Under the pieces are notes generated by a model. That model was not told the DNA's origin, did not search any database, and saw only the letters and a program-made list of their open reading frames with translations. A program made the position numbers and the translations under genes. Below are positions 44,016 through 55,210 of a stretch of 64,000 bases of DNA, piece by piece; the stretch's first letter is position 1; the number at the start of each line of letters is the position of its first letter. Source of the DNA: Lasiosphaeria ovina (Eukaryota > Ascomycota > Sordariomycetes > Sordariales > Lasiosphaeriaceae); NCBI GenBank assembly GCA_033439765.1, contig JAULSN010000005.1:620001-684000 (forward strand). Reading direction: 5' to 3'.

Positions 44016-45399
44016 AGCTGGAGGGACGCAGTCTAGTGATAGAATTGTACCTAGACTGGTTGAACAAAGCCGACATATGGCTTGGCTCATGACGATCGGA
44101 CTTAAGCCCCATCTCGTTCGTACCGCCTAAGAATGTCTCATGTTCCGGAAGGTCTGCTGCTGCTTGGCGTCGTGCGTGTTGCAACTGTGCCTTGGCCCTT
44201 AATATCCCCTTAATATTTATTGGTATTGCTTGTCAAAACTGTATTTGGTTCCAATTCTATACGTATTATAGATACCTAAGCGGGCGTTTTGGACGGTCCG
44301 AATAGACTTTCTTCATTATTTTATTCGGGAATAGTTTGGCACATCACGTCATCAGTCTTTAGACACCCAGAGTTTGCTTTGACCTGGCTCTCCGGCTGCA
44401 TTGTCCCATGCGGTCATACAGAAACAAACCCCGCCTCTGTCGCTTGGCACAACAATCACAGCCTTGTCAGGCAGCAGAAATGGGCAGACATGGTGCGCGG
44501 CTGCAGCGGTCCGCTCTCATCAACCTATTACTGGCTGCTTCCATTATCGAGACCGAAAATGCCTCTGTCCTTGCGACGCAGCTAGAACATCGGTTGGGCT
44601 TGAGGGTGGATGGTATTGGCGGAAAGAATCTCGGGAAAAGTTTTTACCCTTGCGGGCCGCACCCGAAATTGTACATGATTGGAGGACCAATGCCCGAACA
44701 GGCAGGGTCTTCCGTTGCTCCTCACTGCTCCTCAGTGCAACCCAACCTGCATCAGTATGTGCTCATCGTCCGTGGCTAGCTGAAAACTCCATTGCCTTGA
44801 TGCAGCGGTAATTCGTCCACGTTACGACCTCAAGGAAGCTGATAGAAGTAATTGAGGGGCAGACGCTTCTAGGTCTCTAAAGTGGTGTGGCATCTGCAGG
44901 TTTCGCCCACGTCCAGCTGAGGAGAATCTGCCAAAGTACACAGTGGAAAGTGAATTAGGGGTGCACTGTTTCTTCGTCCGAGGCGGAACTCGGTGGGCTT
45001 GCCATTTTGTGGCCCAGGATGACCCACGTGGTTTACATCGAGGATAATGAGGCTGACGATAATACACTCCCCACTGAATTGTTTTCATTTTCGTGGGTGC
45101 ATAGTGATCGGCAATCCACTTCACTTTCACGATAGATCTAGGTGCAGGACTCACTCCTTGAGTGAACGGAAGATAATAAGCCCTCCCACCCCCGAATTCT
45201 CTTCTCTCTAATAGTATTCGCCATCTCAGAGCTTCGAAACTCGGGTTCCCCAGCAATCCATCGAGTTTTCATCTCCTCTCACGCTTCTCTCCTGTCACAA
45301 TACTGCTTTGGTATCCATCAGTCACTTTGACAGACATATCTACAACCATCACCATCCCTGCCCACAAGACAACAATAGCTTTGTTTCCCACCATCCAAC
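44016..45399. other. Intergenic region
   Basis: About 1.4 kb. Overlapping short ORFs on the plus strand at 44289-44811 and on the minus strand at 44822-45256 carry no motif. A C/T/A-rich leader precedes the ATG at 45400, as expected for a 5' UTR. Confidence 0.5.
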
Positions 45400-47887
45400 A
45401 TGGCTGAGAATAAGACCCAAGCTCCCACAGCCGCGTACACCAAGTTCAACCTGGCGGCGGTCACCTTCGTGCATCCGCGTAGCCCCCCTGATATCAAGCA
45501 ATGCCCTTGCGAGCACGTGGACGCGCCCCAGGCCGCTCAAGCTGCCAGCAAGTTCATCCGCGTCTACCATACCGAGCGGTCCGGGTATCCCTACAACCGA
45601 GATTCGTGGCTGATCCGCGAGACTCGGTACAGCACCGAAAAGGGCTGGCACCCACCTAATGATGACCTGGTTGCCGACGACGCCGCGCCAGGGTCTCCGG
45701 TTGCCGCTGTTGGGTGGTGGTTGGAGAACGAGGAAGGCGCCCCAGACGTTTGGGAGGTCAGTTGTAGTCGCTTCCTCCATCAAGGATACATTCTCCTGCT
45801 AACATTACTTTCCTCACAGACGCGAGTGTACTACATCGACAAGCTGGGAAACATTCGCGAGGTAGGTTTAACACAGGGACTACGGGGTGCGCGCGAGTCA
45901 TGTTTGCTGACCACCTCTCGATGCCTCACACAGCGGACCAACCACACCTCGTTCGGCCCTTCGGGGATCAAGGATGACTTCGACTCGACTCTTCCCGAGC
46001 CCGCCAACCTCGTTCTTCCCACGCCCGGGTGGAAATTGACCCCCCTTGCGAATGGCACCGACGATGCTCTAGAAGAAGTCGCCGCCGCCGCCGACCTGGT
46101 CCCCTTCCCCAAGACCACTCCGCTGCCAGGCTCGAAGCTTAGCGCCTTCAAGGTGGACAGCGGGGCCCTCGAAGTTTTTTACCAGGCCTCTGACGAGTCG
46201 ATCAAGGTCCTTGAATATGTCCCGGGGAACACGAAGTGGAACGCCGGGGAGAAGATCATCGTCGGCGTGGGCAAAGCCAAGGCCGGCACGCCCCTGGCCG
46301 CGTTGGTGGGCGGCTGGATGGAGCATAGGCTCTTCTACGTCACACCCGAGAATAAACTGGCTGGCATCTACGGAGACGGGCACACCCAATGGCGGGCCAG
46401 TAAGTGACCTTTTCCGAGCCATGCCATTTTCCTCAAGTCACTAATAAACCACGACCACAGTCGAAGAGACCCTGAGCTACCAGATCCCCCCCTCGGCCAT
46501 GATCTCGGCAGTGGCGTGGAACTACGGCACCAGGTTCTTCGAGATCCGCATCTACACCACCGACGACAACGACGCCCTGTACGAAATATCGTACTCGCGC
46601 CACCTGAATGGCTGGAAGCCCCACGCCGAGTCGGTGGCACCTGTGCTGGGCCCGGTATCCAAGTCTCTGGCCCCCGGCGGCATCGACAGTCCGCCGCTGT
46701 CGGCCGTCGCCGCCATCCTGCTGGAGGGCGACTGGAAGACCAAGGTCTACTTCCACCCGCGCCGCACCATTGGCGAGTGGGACGTCTGCGCCAAGGCGCC
46801 CGCGTTTAGCGGCATCCCCAAGGCGAGTGCGGCCGCGGCGGAGAGGCGCGAGCTTGAGGAGAAGACCAGAGCCTTGATCAAGGCGGACGAGGAGCGCAGG
46901 GCCAAGGAAGAAGAGGAGCGCAAGGAAAAGGAGGAGGCCGAGAGAGCAGCCAGAATCAGGGCCGAACAGGAGGCGGCGGCTCGGCGAGGACAACCTCAGC
47001 CCAAGCCCGCTCCGGCACTGGTGAGTCTCGGAAAACACCTGGCGTCTCCGAAGCGGCCCTCGCGATACTAAACAGGCCCTTTCTTGCAGATGCTCACCAG
47101 GCCCATCATCGTCATGGGCGACCCGGCGTCGGCGCCGGACAACGTCGACGACGTGTACAAGCGCGTCAGCCTGCCGTTCGACGTGTCGCTCTTCGAGAGC
47201 ACGACGACCCGGACGATCTGGATCAGCGACAACGGCATCATCAGCATCGAAGGGGTCAGCCCGGAGAGCAAGTACTACACGCACGACCTGGCGCAAAAGT
47301 ACAAGGACGCGCGGCGCCTGCCGTTCAACGCCGCCGCCGACTTCTCCAAGCACGCGCTGTTCCCGCTGTGGGCCGACCTGCTGATCTGCAAGGGCAGCAA
47401 GCACGGCGTCTTCTACCAGGTGTCGGGCGAGGCCCCCGCCCGGACCCTGACTGTCGAGTGGCTCGTCACGCAGTACGGTGCCACACAGGACTACTACCAC
47501 TTCAGCGTGACCCTCTACGAGGCCCGCCGCGGCGTCGCCACCTTCAAGTACAATGCCGTCGACGGCGACGCCGGGTCCAAGTGCACTGTCGGTGCGCAGG
47601 GGGGAGCTCGTGAGTTTCCCAGTTTCGTTCATCTCTAATCACGGGTCATCTACTAACTTGACCCCCTCTCTTGTTCTAGACTTCTTGCAATTCTCGCACA
47701 ATGACAGCACGCCCAAGATCGCGCCGGGTGTGCAGGTCGAGTTTGACACGGTCAGGGGCACCGTTACCCCGACAACCTTCACGCCCACCGCCCGGGGGTA
47801 AGTGTGTGTCGCGCACAAGCAGTTGGCCGGGAATGATACCGTATCCACTTGCGGGTACAATACAGGATTGACTAATGCAGGCCATAG
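45400..47887 (+). CDS. Fungal-lectin-like beta-propeller, coiled coil and nidogen-like C-terminal domain
   Basis: Seven exons by eye: 45400-45756, 45820-45861, 45934-46399, 46461-47020, 47090-47609, 47680-47797 and 47881-47887, giving 689 residues. Three introns (63, 72 and 69 nt) are multiples of three, so they hide in open frame. Residues 1-410 form a propeller like the fucose-binding Aleuria-type lectins, with repeated blades such as TRVYYIDKLGNIRE, LEVFYQASDESIKVLEYVP, RLFYVTPENKLAGIY, DNDALYEISYS and TKVYFHPRRTIGEWD. Residues about 425-480 are a charged coiled coil (ELEEKTRALIKADEERRAKE). The C-terminal 190 residues fit a nidogen-like beta-sandwich: LPFDVSLFES, WISDNGIISI, ALFPLWADLL, GVFYQVSGEA, LTVEWLVTQYG, FSVTLYEARRGVATFKYN, FLQFSHND. 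There is no signal peptide, so a cytosolic sugar- or glycoprotein-sensing role is possible. The last intron is less sure; without it the stop is TAA at 47799. Confidence 0.75.
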
Positions 47888-48190
47888 GCCTTCAATTACA
47901 AGGCGTCTACTCTCAACCTCATAAACGCGCCATGTCCAATTCGAAGAAAGGCGTTCAACAACATAGTGAAGCCATATTTACTTTTTTCTATCGTGATTGG
48001 GACAATCGCCTTGGCGTAGGCTTTTCTTTTCTAGACCTCTAGCTTATATTAGTTGATTCTATATTCAATAAGTTGGATACGGTATGCTCGGGGGATCCAT
48101 GCCAAATCTTGTTCCCCACGCCCTAATTATCCCAGCGTCTTGCGGGCTTTGTGGGTGCTTTCGGCTCAATTTCACTCCCGCAAGGGCTTC
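47888..48190. other. Convergent intergenic spacer
   Basis: About 300 bases between the 3' ends of the lectin-like gene and the kinase gene. It is AT-rich around 48040-48080, as expected for 3' UTR and polyadenylation signals. No gene. Confidence 0.5.
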
Positions 48191-50662
48191 CTACTCACCC
48201 CCCTGACTCGCAGACATATAGTACAATGATTTGCAAGTGTACTCCCGCTCGGCGTTACATTTTTGCACCATCTTGGTGAGCCTGGCATGCGCTTCGTTGA
48301 TGCTGAGCCTTCCCTTGACGAAAGGCTCGGGATTCTTGACCACCAACAGCCCCGTTTCGATCAGGTCCAGAAAGTCGAGAATGAATGGCGTACACCTCTT
48401 GTCGGAGCGGAGTCTCTGGATGAACTGCATATCGCGCAAATGAGTACTCTTGATCAGGCAGCTTCATCTCGGCATCCGGAGACTCACCTCTGTAACCGAT
48501 GGCTTGACGAGAGCGTAGAGTTTCTCCGTTTCGGGGTCCTTATCCAGCTGGAAGAACGTGTCCGTCTCAATCTCGTACCATGCCATGTCCACGGACAGCC
48601 GTTTACGCATGAACTCGTCGAGCAGCGCGGTGCCTCCAACCAGCCAGGTGACGAACTCGAGATACAGGCACCCCAGCGTCCACATGTCGTACTGCCGTCC
48701 CTTTCCGCCCTGGTGGGGCAAGTCGCACTCGGGAGCGCGGTAGTTGCAGGTCACGGCGACGTTGCTGTGGCACCGCCGGGATGCGGTCCGACGGGAGCTG
48801 GAGTCGGCGAGGCCGAAGTCGGACAGCTTGAGCGTCCCGCGGCCGCCACCGCCGGGCCGGCCGCCGCCCCGCGCCTCTGTCTTGTCGCGGAACCAGAGCA
48901 CGTTCTCCGGTTTGATGTCGCCGTGGTTACCCACGATTCTCGTCAGGTCATGGGGCTGTAGTCGGGAGTTGCCTGAATCGCCCTCGTGGATCTTGAGCAC
49001 CCCTTTCGCAATCCCCAGGCACTGCTCCGCCGCCCAGCGCACGCCGTCGGCGTCCCCGGCGGGAGGGGGAGGCATCTTCTTCCAGTACGTTTGCAGGTCG
49101 TCGTCGGCGCACGGGAAGATGAGGAAGAAGGTTCCATTTTGTTCGTAGGTGGCGAGCAGGGAGATGAGATTCGCGTGGGCATTGTTGCTGAATTTCTTGA
49201 GCATGTCGACTTCCTTCTTGAAGCTCTCCTTGTTCTGCGAGTGAAGGCATTTGATGGCGAAAACGCAGGTGCATTCGGGGCTCTCGTGGCCATGGTCTGA
49301 CGGGGATGCAGCGCGAGGGCAGTCGAAGAAGGCGTGAAAGTTGTGATGGTCGGGGTGGATGCTGGTTTTGAACACGCGGCCGCCGCCACCGAGCAGTTCC
49401 TGGTTTACTTCGTCCTGTTTCTTGTTTGGGGAAAAAGGCAGTATCACGCGGTCTTGGAGCGGGTAGTGGTGAACCTCTTTACGTTTTTCGCCCTTCGAGA
49501 AGAATGGAGCTAGGGTCGTCCACTGATAGTCCACAAAGTTGCGGATTTGGATCCCCGTCCATCCGCTCCGGAAGCACTTCAGCTCTTTATCGAGGGCCCG
49601 GGACCTTCGCATGCCTTTCCCGGTTCCTGACCTAACCAGCGGCAAGTCTGAGTCGTTGACCCCCTCTCTGATGAACTGGCGAATGGCTGGCGTCTTGTCG
49701 ATTAGCATGAGGATGGCAAATACTCTGCGATAGGTTCTGATTCTTTGCTTCATGCTTGACATCCCATCCTCTTCAAAGCTGTTAACCCGTTTTTCAGAGC
49801 AGATCTTTCGCGCGTATTTCGTACTCTTGTCGCCGAAGTGTTTATTGAGCTCCTCGGACACAGACTGCTCCGTGAGTAGAAGCGGAAGCAAGTTGGCGGG
49901 AAAGAACCCTTTTTTGCTCTTGTCTTCGTTCGGCGCGAGGGCTTCCCAGAGCCGATCCTGCAAGGTATGGTGGCCGCTTGGTTTTGATCGACTGTCTCTG
50001 CGTTGCCTCGACTGTCGGTGTTTATAGTGCAACACTGCGCCAAAATCCGTGATTTCGCTCTGCTGTTCTGACAAAGGTGGAAAAACTGGTCTGTAAACAA
50101 GATTCGGGAGAGGGCTATCTTCTCTGCTGAACGTTGCTCGGGCTGCTTGGTTGACATCTGATGCGAGTGCCTGGCGGCTTGGGCGACTCTGAGTGAGGTC
50201 TAACCCCTCCCCGGTCAATTCGTCGTCGGATTGCCCAATCTCCCCATATTCCGGCCCCGTCGCTCCTAAAACGAAGATTCCCGGCAACTGTTGGTCGTCT
50301 TCTCTACTTAAGAGCGACCCATAGCTACTGCAGGATGTCGTACGTTCTGATTTGTTGTCAGGCTCTGTCGCCGGGTCGGGCGAGCTTCCGCGGCTCGCGC
50401 TGGGCAGGCCTAGGCTTCCGCTGTCTTTCGTAAGTCTGCTATGGGGAGTTGACTGCCAGCTGTTGTCGGAAAACGGGGTCGCTGCGAATTCAGTTTGACC
50501 CAAGTCCCCGTATTGCTCGCTGTTTGGCGTAGTGTGTGTTGTGTTGGTGGCTATTATGAGGTGCACTCTGGTGGTCTCAGGGCGCAGCATCTCGCTTCGC
50601 CCTGGGTGATTTGGCGGCAAACCCATGGGTGAGTTGCTTGTATCGTCTGCCGATGAAGCCAT
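48191..50662 (-). CDS. Serine/threonine protein kinase with long disordered N-terminus
   Basis: Two exons, 50662-48488 and 48424-48191, joined across a 63-nt intron (GTGAGT..ATGCAG), give 802 residues. Residues 1-200 are Ser/Thr/Pro-rich and disordered. Residues about 230-400 are a helical part (LQDRLWEALAPNEDKSKKGF, RTYRRVFAILMLIDKTPAIR) common to a fungal family found near HET/STAND genes. The kinase domain follows: LLGGGGRVFKTSI (Gly-rich loop), VFAIKCLH (VAIK lysine), FKKEVDMLKKF (C-helix Glu), NHGDIKPENVLW (HRD equivalent with catalytic Asp and HGD variant), LSDFGLADSS (DFG) and NYRAPECDLP (APE), then MWTLGCLYLEFVTWL. All catalytic residues are present, so it should be active. Substrates are unknown. 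Being convergent with the lectin-like gene gives no clear functional link. Confidence 0.85.
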
Positions 50663-51480
50663 TGCTTACCCTTGGGTTAGACTCTGTGGGGAGTGAAGAT
50701 AAAGCTGTGCTGTTTCATGACGATTTAAGAAAGGCAGGTAGGGAACTGGTGAATATTATGCACGATGCTCGGGCTGCGCGCTTAACCTGAGTATTGACGA
50801 GGAATATGTGAGAGGGTGAGTTCGGCTTGTCGAGGCTCTTAGGCGCTATGTGTTGGTAAGCGCCGGGCGCCTCCTAGCGAAGCGTTCTTTGTCTGGGGCT
50901 ATGTCGGGGGGTACCATGCATGGCCACCGCGCGGCGGGTAGGTGAGAAAGCCTGAACCACACTGGAGGCGCACCATCTTACGAGACACGCTGTGGGGGCA
51001 CCATGATTACAATACGGAGGCTCAGGCTTAATAAAGGGGCGGGGGAGTCACTCTTCACAGTGTTCAGGTACCGTCCTTCACCAAAGGATCCGTTCAAGCT
51101 CTATAGAAGTCCCCGTATAAAAGATTGACTTGTTAACCATTGAGGCAGGTAGCGATTCCAATCTATTATCTAGGTAATCCCTTTTAGGGATGCATGTGGC
51201 ATTTTAGTCCTTGCGCTAGAGAAGGTGACCCATTTCTTGCCCCACGAGAGCCTCGTATGTACCGCACTGTCAGCGAACCAAAAATGATATTCTAGCGCTG
51301 CACCAAACCTGTATTCATTTGCAGGAAAGAATGTGCAGGCTACTTTGAGACACAGGACGGGTCACGCGGCATTGAGAGTGGCAGGGGCTGAGGAAGGACG
51401 ATGGAATTTGCGGCTTTGATTCGCCAAATCGGCCCCTTATCAGAAGACCGGGTTGGCCGCAGGGAAGGATCGCCCGACGG
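50663..51480. other. Intergenic region
   Basis: About 800 bases upstream of the kinase gene (minus) and of the HET gene (plus). It should hold both promoters. No other coding signal. Confidence 0.5.
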
Positions 51481-53677
51481 CCGCTTCCGCAGAATCTAAC
51501 ACGACAATTCAGATACAGGTATGACGACCTCAAAGGGAATGAAGTTTCAGATGTTCAATGTTTCATCCAGGTCTACAAGGTCGAGTTCCCACTCGACAAC
51601 AAGTTTGCGACTGAGCTTCTTGAACCGCTGGAAAATAACGATCTGTTTCCGATGTCCGCCCCAGCAGCGCGGCTGTGTGACCGATGCCAGCGGTTCGATG
51701 TCGGCAAGCCCTTCTTCAATATCATCGATACCTTACCAGCTCTCGAGTCCGGCCGGAGCTCGTGTGACTTTTGCAAAATGCGGTGGGAGGCTTGTCACAG
51801 CCCCAACGGGGAACCCGTGCAAAGCATCCGCTTCGACCGCGACCAGTCGACTCTGAAACTCAACGAGAGCCTTCTTCCCGTCCTCTCCATCTGCCGGAGC
51901 CCAGGTAAAGCACGTCCACGCGGCATCCTTGCCGGCAACCACTAAGCGCTGACTTGTCCAGATCTCGCCAGCCCCCACGCCAACGCCATCCAAATCGGCC
52001 TGCCCCGGATCGCCGAGGCCGCTAGCCCACAGCACTTCAGCACGCTCCGACGCTGGCTTTCAGAATGCGACAAAAACCACCCGAAATGCCGCCCCGTCGA
52101 GAGGAGCCAGCCCGCCCCCCGCCCGCCCGCCAACCCGCCTCATCGACGTGGGCACCATCGCCAAGCCGCTCGCGCGGCTCTTGGACACCCAAGCCTCCTC
52201 CCCGGCATCCGCCCCGTACAAGTACGCCGCGCTCTCGCACCCGTGGGGTCCCGAGCCTCACTTCTGCACCTTCTCGTCGACGCTGGACCAGCACAAGCAG
52301 CGCATCCCCGTCGAGCGCAGCGACTTCCCGGCCACGTTCCGCGACGCCATCGCCACGACGCGCGAGCTCGGCCTGCGCCACCTGTGGATCGACTCCATCT
52401 GCATCGTCCAGGGCCCGGACGGAGACTTTGGCGTCGAGTCGAAGCGCATGGAGGACGTGTTCAGCTCGGCGTACTGCGTCATTGCCGCCAGCCGTGCCAG
52501 GGGCCAGACGGATGGGTTTCTGGGCCCGAGGAAGCAGCGGCAGTTCCTGGAGCTTCCCGTCAAGAACGCGGGGGCGGCCGCCGCCGGGCAAGGAGGCACG
52601 GGGAGGTTGTTTGTGTGTCAGTTTATTGACAATTTCGGCGAGCATGTGCTCAATAGCCCGCTTAGCAGGAGAGGGTGGGTGCTGCAGGAGAGGGCGCTCG
52701 CGCGGCGGAGCATCTACTTTACGGATTGGCAGGCGTACTGGGAATGCGGCGAGGGAGTGCGGTGCGAGACTCTGAGCATGGTGAACGAGTGAGTCGTCCG
52801 TTCTTTTCGCTTCCCTGGGTACTTACCTGCTACTGCCTTTCCCTTGGCTCAGCATTAATTAGACACTAACGGATGGCGTTTCAGCAAACTCGCCTCCTTC
52901 TTGGGCGACCCACACTTTCCCTCCAAACTCTCCAGCAACCTGACCGACCGCGGCGAGAAGATCCGCTTCTACGAGGACATCTACAAGCGGTACTCGCGCC
53001 TGGACTTCAGCCGCATCACCGACCGCGCCGTGGCAATCGCGGGGCTCGAGCGGCGCATGCTCACCGATCTCAACGCTCGCGGCGGGTTTGGCATCTTCGA
53101 CGACGGCCGCAGCCTGCTGCCGCGCACGCTGCTGTGGCGGCGCGGGGAGGGGGTCGCGGCCCTGCGGCGCATTCCTCCCGACCAGGACGCCGCCGCGCCC
53201 AATGGCCGGGCTCGGCCGCCCAGCTGGTCATGGGCCGCATACGACGGCGCAATTGACTTTCTGGCTCTGCCGCTCGGCGAGGTCGACTGGCGCGAGGACC
53301 AGATCCACAGCCCCTGGAGAGACCGTGGGGGGGAGAGAAGAGGGGAAGAGGCGGCGGCGAACGGGCTGCGTGCTGTCGCCTACCCGTTCGTAAAGCAACC
53401 ACTTCGACCACTCCTCGATCCTGGCCAGGGCGATTTCGAGGTCGTTCTCGATGCGGGCGAGAGCGTGGCTATTGAGGGGAGGTGGGAGGACTGGAGATGC
53501 GTTGTCGTTGGGACGAAGAGGGTACCCAGTCACCGGCAAACGCCCGTCAAGGAGAGGACGCACTATCTGCTGATCATCACCACGGCAGGGGGTGGGGCTT
53601 ACACTCGAATCGGGGTTGGTACAATGGTAGGGGGTTTCATCGGAGAGCGCATGGCTTCAACAGTTGTGGTGCATTGA
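51481..53677 (+). CDS. HET-domain protein, one apparent frame break
   Basis: The first part (frame 1, open from about 51481, first ATG 51652) includes LCDRCQRFDVGKPFFNIID and SSCDFCKMRWEACHS, a Cys-pair N-terminal module common in front of HET domains. An intron at 51905-51961 leads to RRWLSECDKNHPKCRPVE. In the GC-rich stretch 52085-52135 the frame changes, and PTRLIDVGTIAKPLARLLD continues into the HET domain. HET motifs are YAALSHPWG, FPATFRDAIATTRELGLRHL, WIDSICIVQ and RRGWVLQERALARRSIYF. An intron at 52789-52884 (GTGAGT, CACTAAC, TTTCAG) leads to the post-HET part with LLWRRGEG and PSWSWAAYDG, ending at TGA 53675-53677. HET proteins trigger cell death when incompatible fungal individuals fuse. 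The break could be a true indel or an assembly error in the C-run; otherwise all motifs are intact. Confidence 0.75.
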
Positions 53678-55210
53678 GTCATAGGTCCAAACATTGCCTT
53701 GCTGGGTATCTTACATGTATCTACCCAATGATTACTGTACACATACTCTAATGCCTGGATGTTTATCAGCCTAGTACTTGGGCACAACGTCAACGGCGGA
53801 ATAGCGCCAAAGCTGCCCCATGCCACCCACGTCAGGAAACCCACGTCAACACAACTTGACCGTGATACCTGGAAATTGTTACGTAATAATGCCCTCGCCA
53901 CCAACGCTGATCGGCCCCCTATAGAGGCCTTGATGCTTTTGCCACCAACTAGGCCACCAACGCTGATCGGCCCCCTATAGAGGCCTTGATGCTTTTGCCA
54001 CCAACTAGGCCACCAACGCTGATCGGCCCCTATAGAGGCCTTGATGCCTACATTATTGCCTAATACCGGTCTTCTATTCAAAGGATAAATAGGCCCTCTT
54101 TACCTTCTTTTCTTGAAGGAAGGGGGGATAGACATAGACTTAAAAAAAAAAGTAGGATTGTGCGTAGCAGAAATCGTCAAGTCCGCTCGCGTAGTGAAAA
54201 TATCAAATGGTCGGGTAAATGTCTATAGAGAGGATCTAGATGCTGGTTGTATAATAATACTTGTTAATTACCTTCCCTTGTAATTCATAAATTTTTCCTG
54301 CATTCACACGTCTATAAATGTCCATGGATTTAGTTGTTCATCTTAATAGGTAGTAGTAGCTCGTATTGCTCTTTACTTCTCGCCGTTCTTTTTCACCTTT
54401 ATGGTGTGATAGTAACTTTTACGCACTCCCCCACCCCTTAAGTTGGGGGTGCTACTTTCACTGGAGGTTGTTGTGTGCTTAGGTAAGATGTACTTTAAAG
54501 GGCGTCATGGAACGCGACGAGTCTTGCGTTTTCCAAAGATAATACGGATACGTCGCCGTTTAATTATCCTTGGGTTTGGGGGCCGCTGCTACGTTAGCGC
54601 CTAGACGCCCAACGCCTCAGACACAAGTTAGCGGGTCAGCGGGTCTTTGGCCCGCGGCAATCCCGCGGCTTGGAATGGGTCAGAGCCTTGTCGGTTTTCA
54701 GCCCACCGCCTTAATTAACCCTACAGTTGGGGGTATGCACGTTGTGGTATACGAGCAGCGGCAAACCAGGATCAGCTTGCTCTCATAGGACCGCGCCAAC
54801 GCCAAGAGGACCAAGATTTCCGACGCGGTTTCAGTGCGCTTTCAAGTGCGACATTTCATTGGGTAATCAATCCGCCGATGGACTTGGCAAAGGATCAACT
54901 GCAAATCCTCCCTCCTTCTCACCTCTATGTGGAGCCGTTCTTGGTGTCTTGCTGCGGCGCTGCTCTCCCTCTTTTGTTACACAACAGTAGCAGTGCTGTG
55001 CAAAAAGGTTGTGACCCCCGTCAATCATGATTTACCGCGGGTGGTCGGGCACGGGAGCTCCCGGAAGCTTGCACACTTTCGCCGCTCCTTGACTACCTTA
55101 GACTACTTCTTTCATCATTTTCCTTTTCACTCCATGCCACAGTGCAGGGTTTCGTCCTGCGGGGCTTGACGCTCAGTTTGTCATCCATTCAGCGACGTCC
55201 TAGACGCCCG
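53678..55210. other. Intergenic region with tandem repeat
   Basis: About 1.5 kb. It contains the 56-bp repeat at 53897-54047 and a short A-run at about 54142-54152. At 54427-54452 a CCCCCACCCC block faces GTTGGGGGTG across TTAA. The region 54560-55100 has short ORFs only. No transposon ORF or terminal repeat pair is recognisable. Confidence 0.45.
53897..54047. repeat. 56-bp tandem repeat, about 2.7 copies
   Basis: Units start at 53897, 53953 and 54009 with GCCACCAACGCTGATCGGCC. The third copy lacks one C in the C-run and ends after CCTTGATGCC. The copies are otherwise identical, so the array is young. Confidence 0.95.

Noticed and set aside
44289..45256. Several ORFs of 100-145 codons
   Set aside because: Overlapping frames, no conserved motif, no signal peptide and no intron pattern.
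46433..47632. 399-codon minus-strand ORF over the lectin-like gene
   Set aside because: Antisense to a well-supported spliced gene; composition is that of a GC-rich shadow frame.
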